From an uncultured Oscillospiraceae bacterium (GTDB lineage: Bacteria; Bacillota; Clostridia; Oscillospirales; Oscillospiraceae): DNA of 17,979 nt. A program made the position numbers and the translations under genes. Positions 13,534 to 17,979 of the stretch are shown piece after piece. The stretch covers positions 1 through 17,979 of the forward strand of contig CALWYM010000096.1 of the NCBI GenBank assembly GCA_944385775.1. Direction: 5' to 3'. The notes under the pieces were generated by a model. That model did no database searches. It was given only the letters and a program-made list of their open reading frames with translations, and was not told the origin of the DNA. Position 1 is the stretch's first letter; the number at the start of each line of letters is the position of its first letter.

Positions 13534-16380
13534 ATGCAAAGCAGCATTTTTGTAAAGGGAGCAAGAGAAAATAATCTTAAAAATATTGATGTTGAGGTGC
13601 CGAGAGATAAGCTTACCGTATTTACAGGTCTTTCCGGCAGCGGAAAAAGCTCTCTGGCCTTTGAGACTATCTACGCGGAGGGTCAGCGCCGCTATGTGGA
13701 GAGCCTTTCCTCCTACGCCAGAATGTTTTTGGGACAGATGGAGAAACCCGATGTGGACTATATAGAGGGGCTTTCACCCGCAATAAGCATTGACCAGAAA
13801 ACCACAAACAATAATCCACGGTCCACCGTGGGCACAGTTACCGAGATATACGACTATTTAAGGCTTCTCTGGGCCAGGGTCGGCACGCCGCACTGTCCCA
13901 GATGCGGAAAGGAAATCCGCCAGCAGACTGTTGACCAGATGGCAGATCAGATAATGGCGCTGCCGGAGTCTACCAGAATACAGGTCCTTGCCCCGGTTGT
14001 AAGGGGCAGAAAGGGCGAGCATACAAAGGTTCTTGAAAGCGCAAAAAAGAGCGGCTTTGTCAGAGCGAGAGTGGACGGCAGCGTATATGATTTGGGCGAG
14101 CCCATAAAGCTTGACAAAAATAAAAAGCACGATATTGAGATTATAGTGGACAGGCTTGTTATTAAGGAGGGAATACTCCAGCGTCTGACCGATTCTCTGG
14201 AGACAGCCCTGAACCATGGCGAAGGTGTTGTCAAAATTGAGCTTGTAAATGAAAAGCGTGATTTGACCTTCTCCCAAAATTATGCCTGTGACGACTGTGG
14301 TATATCCATTGAGGAGCTTTCTCCAAGAGCGTTTTCCTTTAACAATCCCTACGGCGCCTGTCCCACCTGCGGCGGTCTTGGCACCCAGCTTATGGTGGAC
14401 GAGGACATTATAATACCAAACAGGAATGTTTCCATTCTGGACGGCGCCATTGCCGCGCCGGGATGGGATAAGGTAAAAACCGATTCCATCGCCAGAATGT
14501 ATTTTGAGGCTCTTTCAAAAAAATACGGCTTTCGCCTCGATGTGCCGGTAAAGGATCTGCCTGATGACGTGATGGATATTATTCTTCACGGCACGAAGGG
14601 TGAAAAGCTTACGTTAAAATACGACGCGGCCCGGGGTTCCGGCACTTTTTCCCAGTCATTCGGCGGCGTTGTACCCATATTGGAGCGGCGGTACAGGGAA
14701 ACCCAGAGTCAAAGCGTCCGCCAGGAGCTTGAGCAGTATATGTCCGAGCGTCCCTGCCCGGATTGTCACGGTCTCAGACTGAAGCCGGAGATTTTGGCAG
14801 TTACCGTGGGCGGCATGAGTATTACCGAGTTTTGCAGGCTCTCGGTAAAGGACGCCCTTGACTTTATCTCCTCCTTGACATTTTCCGAGAAAGATACCAT
14901 GATAGCCTCCAATATAATCAAGGAAATAAAATCACGCCTGGGCTTTCTCCAAAGCGTGGGACTTCAGTATCTGACGCTGGGACGGTCGGCAGGCTCTCTT
15001 TCCGGCGGCGAAAGCCAGCGTATAAGGCTTGCCACCCAGATAGGATCCTCTCTTATGGGAGTGCTATATATACTGGACGAGCCAAGTATCGGTCTGCACC
15101 AGAGCGATAACGCAAAGCTTCTTAAAGCCCTTCTTGAGCTTCGTGACATGGGCAACACCCTTATAGTGGTGGAGCATGACGAGGACACCATTATGGCGGC
15201 GGACTATCTTGTGGATATAGGTCCGGGAGCGGGAGTCAACGGCGGCGAGCTTGTGTTTGCGGGAACGCCCAGGGAGATTATGGACTGCGAGAGGAGCATT
15301 ACCGGTCAGTATCTTTCCGGAAAGCGTTTTATAGCCGTTCCAAAGGAGCGAAGAAAGGGAAACGGCAAGAAGCTTACGATTCTGGGCGCCAGAGAGAATA
15401 ATCTTAAGGATATTGACGTGGAGTTTCCGCTGGGGGTTATGACCTGCGTTACAGGCGTTTCCGGCAGCGGAAAGTCCAGCCTTGTTACAGAGGTGCTGTA
15501 TAAAACTCTTGTAAGCGAGCTTAACAGAGCCCATGTCCGTCCGGGACGGCACAGGGATATGCTGGGTATAGAAAACCTTGACAAGGTTATTGAGATAGAC
15601 CAGTCGCCTATCGGCAGAACGCCTCGGTCAAACCCGGCCACATATACAGGGGTATTTAACGACATAAGGGAGCTTTTTGCCTCCACCCAGGAGGCTAAGG
15701 CCAGAGGCTACGGCAGCGGACGGTTTTCCTTTAACACAAAGGGCGGGCGCTGCGAAGCCTGCTCCGGCGACGGACTTATTAAAATCGAGATGCATTTTCT
15801 CCCTGATATATACGTCCCCTGCGAGGTTTGCAAGGGAAAGCGGTATAACAGGGAGACCCTTGAGGTGCGCTACAAGGGGAAAAACATATATGACGTTCTT
15901 GAGATGACAGTGGACGAGGCTGCGGTATTTTTTGAAAATCTGCCGAAGATATATAAGAAGATAAAGACACTTTCCGAGGTAGGACTGGGGTATATAAAGC
16001 TTGGTCAGCCCTCCACCACTCTTTCCGGCGGCGAAGCCCAGAGGGTAAAGCTTGCCACGGAGCTTTTGCGTCCCGCAACGGGAAGAACCTGCTATGTGCT
16101 GGACGAGCCTACCACAGGTCTTCACACCGACGATATTGCAAGGCTCCTTCAGGTGCTAAACCGCCTTACCGACGCCGGAAACACGGTCATTATAATTGAG
16201 CACAATCTTGACGTTATAAAGACTGCCGACTATATTATAGATATGGGACCGGAGGGCGGCGACGGCGGCGGAACCGTTGTGTTCTCAGGAACTCCGGAGG
16301 AGTGCGTCAAATGCGCCGGGAGCAAGACGGGACAGGTTTTGAAGGAATACTTTGAACATCACCCGGAGCAGCTTAGTTAA
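13534..16380 (+). CDS. uvrA: Excinuclease ABC subunit A
   Basis: A 948-residue protein, close to the family's usual 940. UvrA, with UvrB, finds bulky DNA lesions for nucleotide excision repair. It has two ABC ATPase modules: Walker A GLSGSGKSS and GVSGSGKSS, signatures LSGGESQR and LSGGEAQR, and Walker B LDEPSIGLH and LDEPTTGLH. Zinc-finger Cys pairs are visible as CPRCGKE, CDDCG with CPTCGG, CPDC, and CEAC with CEVCKGKRYN. I start it at MQSSIFVKGARENNLK because that fits the family N-terminus and a GGAAAGGA site lies seven bases before the ATG. An ATG 14 codons upstream is in frame but only weakly supported. uvrB and uvrC are not in the window. Confidence 0.96.
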   Translation: MQSSIFVKGARENNLKNIDVEVPRDKLTVFTGLSGSGKSSLAFETIYAEGQRRYVESLSSYARMFLGQMEKPDVDYIEGLSPAISIDQKTTNNNPRSTVGTVTEIYDYLRLLWARVGTPHCPRCGKEIRQQTVDQMADQIMALPESTRIQVLAPVVRGRKGEHTKVLESAKKSGFVRARVDGSVYDLGEPIKLDKNKKHDIEIIVDRLVIKEGILQRLTDSLETALNHGEGVVKIELVNEKRDLTFSQNYACDDCGISIEELSPRAFSFNNPYGACPTCGGLGTQLMVDEDIIIPNRNVSILDGAIAAPGWDKVKTDSIARMYFEALSKKYGFRLDVPVKDLPDDVMDIILHGTKGEKLTLKYDAARGSGTFSQSFGGVVPILERRYRETQSQSVRQELEQYMSERPCPDCHGLRLKPEILAVTVGGMSITEFCRLSVKDALDFISSLTFSEKDTMIASNIIKEIKSRLGFLQSVGLQYLTLGRSAGSLSGGESQRIRLATQIGSSLMGVLYILDEPSIGLHQSDNAKLLKALLELRDMGNTLIVVEHDEDTIMAADYLVDIGPGAGVNGGELVFAGTPREIMDCERSITGQYLSGKRFIAVPKERRKGNGKKLTILGARENNLKDIDVEFPLGVMTCVTGVSGSGKSSLVTEVLYKTLVSELNRAHVRPGRHRDMLGIENLDKVIEIDQSPIGRTPRSNPATYTGVFNDIRELFASTQEAKARGYGSGRFSFNTKGGRCEACSGDGLIKIEMHFLPDIYVPCEVCKGKRYNRETLEVRYKGKNIYDVLEMTVDEAAVFFENLPKIYKKIKTLSEVGLGYIKLGQPSTTLSGGEAQRVKLATELLRPATGRTCYVLDEPTTGLHTDDIARLLQVLNRLTDAGNTVIIIEHNLDVIKTADYIIDMGPEGGDGGGTVVFSGTPEECVKCAGSKTGQVLKEYFEHHPEQLS

Positions 16381-16390
16381 CAAAAAGAGA

Positions 16391-16424
16391 CCTCAGGGCA
16401 TAGTATGCCCTGAGGTGATTTTTT
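16391..16424 (+). terminator. uvrA terminator that also covers the next gene's ribosome site
   Basis: The stem CCTCAGGGCA / TGCCCTGAGG (10 pairs, loop TAGTA) is followed by TGA and six T. The 3' arm runs into GAGGTGA (16412-16418), the only ribosome site for the ATG at 16425. Folding would both end transcription and hide that site. Confidence 0.85.
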
Positions 16425-16907
16425 ATGGACCCTGAAAAGGTAAGGCAGGTTCTGGAGCGGGTCCTCACCGCACCGGACAATAACGAGGTAAAACCGGGAG
16501 AAAGCCAGCGGCTGCGTCAGCTTATGGAAGAGCGGCAGCAGGCAATAAACGAGGTGGAGACAGTGACAGCCCAGTGCCGGAGCCAGAGAACACGGCAGGA
16601 TTTATGCGAGCTTAAAAAGGAGCTTTACCACCAGAAAGCGGAGCTTGTAAGGGAGTATTTTCTTCTTACCGGTGACACATATTACCCGGCAGGGGGCAGG
16701 GTTGAGCACCGGGATATGGTGACGATGCTCAGGGAAATTTACATACGGGCGGAAAATGCCGCCCTTATATACACCGGGGCAGGAAGGGAGACTGAAAGCG
16801 GCTATCTGTGCCGTCTTTACGGCGCTATTGCCCAGAGCTCCCAAAACTGGGCAGGGAAAATGCGCTGTGCAGTGTCAAGAGCCATGGGCATTGACAGAGT
16901 TATGTAA
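16425..16907 (+). CDS. Hypothetical protein, mostly helical, not recognised
   Basis: A 160-residue, soluble, charged protein with no signal peptide or membrane segment. The N-terminal half is rich in Glu, Gln and Arg in a heptad-like pattern (about residues 25-80, RLRQLMEERQQAINEVETV onward) and may form a coiled coil. The second half contains LTGDTYYPAGGRVEHRDM and a helix-like C-terminus. I do not recognise a family. Real coding is supported by the full-length frame, the GAGGTGA site six bases before the ATG, and tight flanking terminators. The neighbours (uvrA upstream, convergent cdd) give little functional hint. Translation may be limited because its ribosome site is inside the uvrA terminator hairpin. 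Confidence 0.7.
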   Translation: MDPEKVRQVLERVLTAPDNNEVKPGESQRLRQLMEERQQAINEVETVTAQCRSQRTRQDLCELKKELYHQKAELVREYFLLTGDTYYPAGGRVEHRDMVTMLREIYIRAENAALIYTGAGRETESGYLCRLYGAIAQSSQNWAGKMRCAVSRAMGIDRVM

Positions 16908-16946
16908 AAAAACAGGGACGCGGGTGAAAACCGTGTCCCTGTTTTT
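16906..16946. terminator. Bidirectional terminator between the 160-residue gene and cdd
   Basis: AACAGGGACGCGG pairs with CCGTGTCCCTGTT (13 pairs, one G-T), with loop GTGAAAA. T runs flank it on the plus strand and A runs give the same on the minus strand, so it can serve both converging genes. Confidence 0.88.
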
Positions 16947-16955
16947 AATATCGCT

Positions 16956-17345
16956 TTATAAAAATTCCTTTCCGAAGGGGGAGGGCAGCAGCCGTCCCAA
17001 AGGATAGCTCACATACCGTCCGTCAGACCGGGCGCAAAGCAACTCCATATCGGGGGAAAACTCCTGCATTACCTGGCGGCAGACGCCGCAGGGTACGCAG
17101 TACTGGGAGGAATTGGCGTAGATGGCTATACGGCGAAAGCTCCGCTTACCCTCACTGACGGCCTTGAAGATTGCCACCCGTTCAGCGCATACAGTACAGC
17201 CCAGCGCCGCGTTTTCAATATTGCAGCCCGTATATACCGAGCCGTCGGAGCACTCCAGCGCCGCGCCTACGGCAAATTTGGAGTAGGGCATATAGGCGTT
17301 TTTCGTCGCCTGGGTAGCGCGATTAATTAGCTCTCTGTCGGTCAT
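16956..17345 (-). CDS. cdd: Cytidine deaminase
   Basis: A 129-residue protein, the length of the small tetrameric class. It deaminates cytidine and deoxycytidine to uridine forms in pyrimidine salvage. Zinc ligands are Cys53, Cys86 and Cys89 in TVCAERVA and PCGVCRQ, with the catalytic Glu55. CNIENAALG (41-49) binds the ribose. The C-terminus (SYPLGRLLPSPFGKEFL) is also typical of the family. It lies 28 bases after the partial transporter gene with no terminator between and may be co-transcribed with it. Its ribosome site is weak: GAGGA about 13 bases before the ATG, or AAGG very close to it. Confidence 0.95.
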   Translation of the reverse strand: MTDRELINRATQATKNAYMPYSKFAVGAALECSDGSVYTGCNIENAALGCTVCAERVAIFKAVSEGKRSFRRIAIYANSSQYCVPCGVCRQVMQEFSPDMELLCARSDGRYVSYPLGRLLPSPFGKEFL

Positions 17346-17373
17346 TGCCTTGTCACCATCCTCTTTGAATTTA

Positions 17374-17979
17374 TTATTCAGTTTTCACCGTGCACTCCGT
17401 TATCCGTGAAAATATACCGGAAAGGGAGGGAGTCAAACCGGAAACAACCCCGATGTGGGTGGCTACTGTTTTCGTCTTGTAGGCGATGGGGATAACGGGA
17501 GCGTTTTCCGCCACGTAGCGGCAAAGTTCCCCGGCGGCTTCCGCCTTTTCATCTTCCCCGGCGGCGAGAAAATCGGAAACAAGACTTTCATAGTTTCCGT
17601 CTGACACGTTGCCGTAATTTGCGCTTCCGCCGGAGGAGAGAAGACCCCGAAGGTCAAAGTCGGCAGGAATCCTGACCTCGCCTATATATACATTATACGT
17701 TCCTGCAGTGAGATTTTCAACATATCTTGACCATGAAAGGGGAATGACCTCGGCAGAGATTCCGTTTCCCCGAAGGGCGGAGGAAAGCTGATTTGCCACA
17801 GCCACCTTGGCGGAGCTTTCTGAGTTTACTATTATTGTAATAGTAAAGTCTCCGTAGGCGGGACTTTCAAAAAAGCCGTCGTTATCCGTATCGCTGTATC
17901 CCGTATCGGTAATGTACTTGGCAAAATCCTGCCGTGAGTACGTGGCGTAATCCTCCCAGCTTTCGTCATAATAGGGAAG
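17374..17979 (-). CDS. Peptide-type ABC transporter substrate-binding protein, C-terminal part (start outside window)
   Basis: The frame is open to the right edge of the window and gives 201 residues ending in TAA. The fragment matches the C-terminal lobe of family 5 solute-binding proteins, which bind peptides, nickel or related ligands outside the cell for an ABC importer. Visible parts are an Asp-rich loop DTDNDGFFES, the strand TITIIVN, a helix VANQLSSALRGNGISAEV followed by SWSRYVENLTAGTYNVYIG, then a region leading to AENAPVIPIAYKTKTVA, the usual C-terminal segment. The signal peptide and N-terminal lobe are missing because the window ends. The ligand cannot be told. Cdd follows downstream, which hints at nothing more than co-transcription. 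Confidence 0.82.
   Translation of the reverse strand, partial: LPYYDESWEDYATYSRQDFAKYITDTGYSDTDNDGFFESPAYGDFTITIIVNSESSAKVAVANQLSSALRGNGISAEVIPLSWSRYVENLTAGTYNVYIGEVRIPADFDLRGLLSSGGSANYGNVSDGNYESLVSDFLAAGEDEKAEAAGELCRYVAENAPVIPIAYKTKTVATHIGVVSGLTPSLSGIFSRITECTVKTE

Noticed and set aside
15064..16125. Several minus-strand frames of 99-165 codons inside uvrA
   Set aside because: uvrA motifs are complete on the plus strand across this whole stretch, and these frames lack ribosome sites and family features.

Overview
The window is ordinary chromosomal DNA from a low-to-mid GC Gram-positive anaerobe, most likely a clostridial gut bacterium of the Oscillospiraceae/Ruminococcaceae type. Three observations point there: a large SRP RNA with an Alu domain lies directly upstream of dnaX-ybaB, as in Bacillus and Clostridia; Shine-Dalgarno sites are strong (AGGAGG-like) almost everywhere; and there is a sodium-pumping oxaloacetate decarboxylase with a separate biotin carrier protein. 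The genus is an inference. I see no transposase, integrase, CRISPR array, tRNA or phage gene.

Plus strand, 1-5744: the 3' end of a ribonuclease HI gene is followed by dapA and dapB, which overlap by 4 bases (first two steps of the diaminopimelate/lysine branch), and a weak terminator. Next come a good promoter and a folded leader RNA of about 150 nt. The leader precedes a four-gene operon for a membrane decarboxylase: the carboxyltransferase subunit (OadA type, no biotin domain), the small membrane subunit (OadG type), the biotin carrier with an Ala/Pro linker, and the sodium-channel subunit (OadB type). Together these would couple oxaloacetate decarboxylation to sodium export. A strong terminator closes the operon.

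Minus strand, 5793-8900: the transcription order is SRP RNA, terminator, dnaX, ybaB, and a GNAT acetyltransferase where other Firmicutes have recR. dnaX carries an in-frame A AAA AAG heptamer followed by a stem-loop, exactly where a -1 frameshift would make a short gamma-like clamp-loader subunit.

Minus strand, 8992-13228: a lipoprotein of unknown function, prmA and a stand-alone GlmU-type uridylyltransferase form one operon with a clear promoter and terminator. Upstream of it is a membrane-anchored HtrA-type serine protease with its own terminator.

Plus strand, 13367-16946: uvrA has a consensus promoter, a possible SOS operator and a folded leader. It is followed by a terminator whose hairpin also covers the ribosome binding site of an unrecognised 160-residue protein. 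Minus strand, 16956-17979: cytidine deaminase lies downstream of a truncated gene for a peptide-type ABC transporter binding protein.

The most useful leads are the dnaX frameshift signal, the leaders of the decarboxylase operon and of uvrA, and the hairpin over the start of the 160-residue gene. None amounts to a new defence or mobile system.
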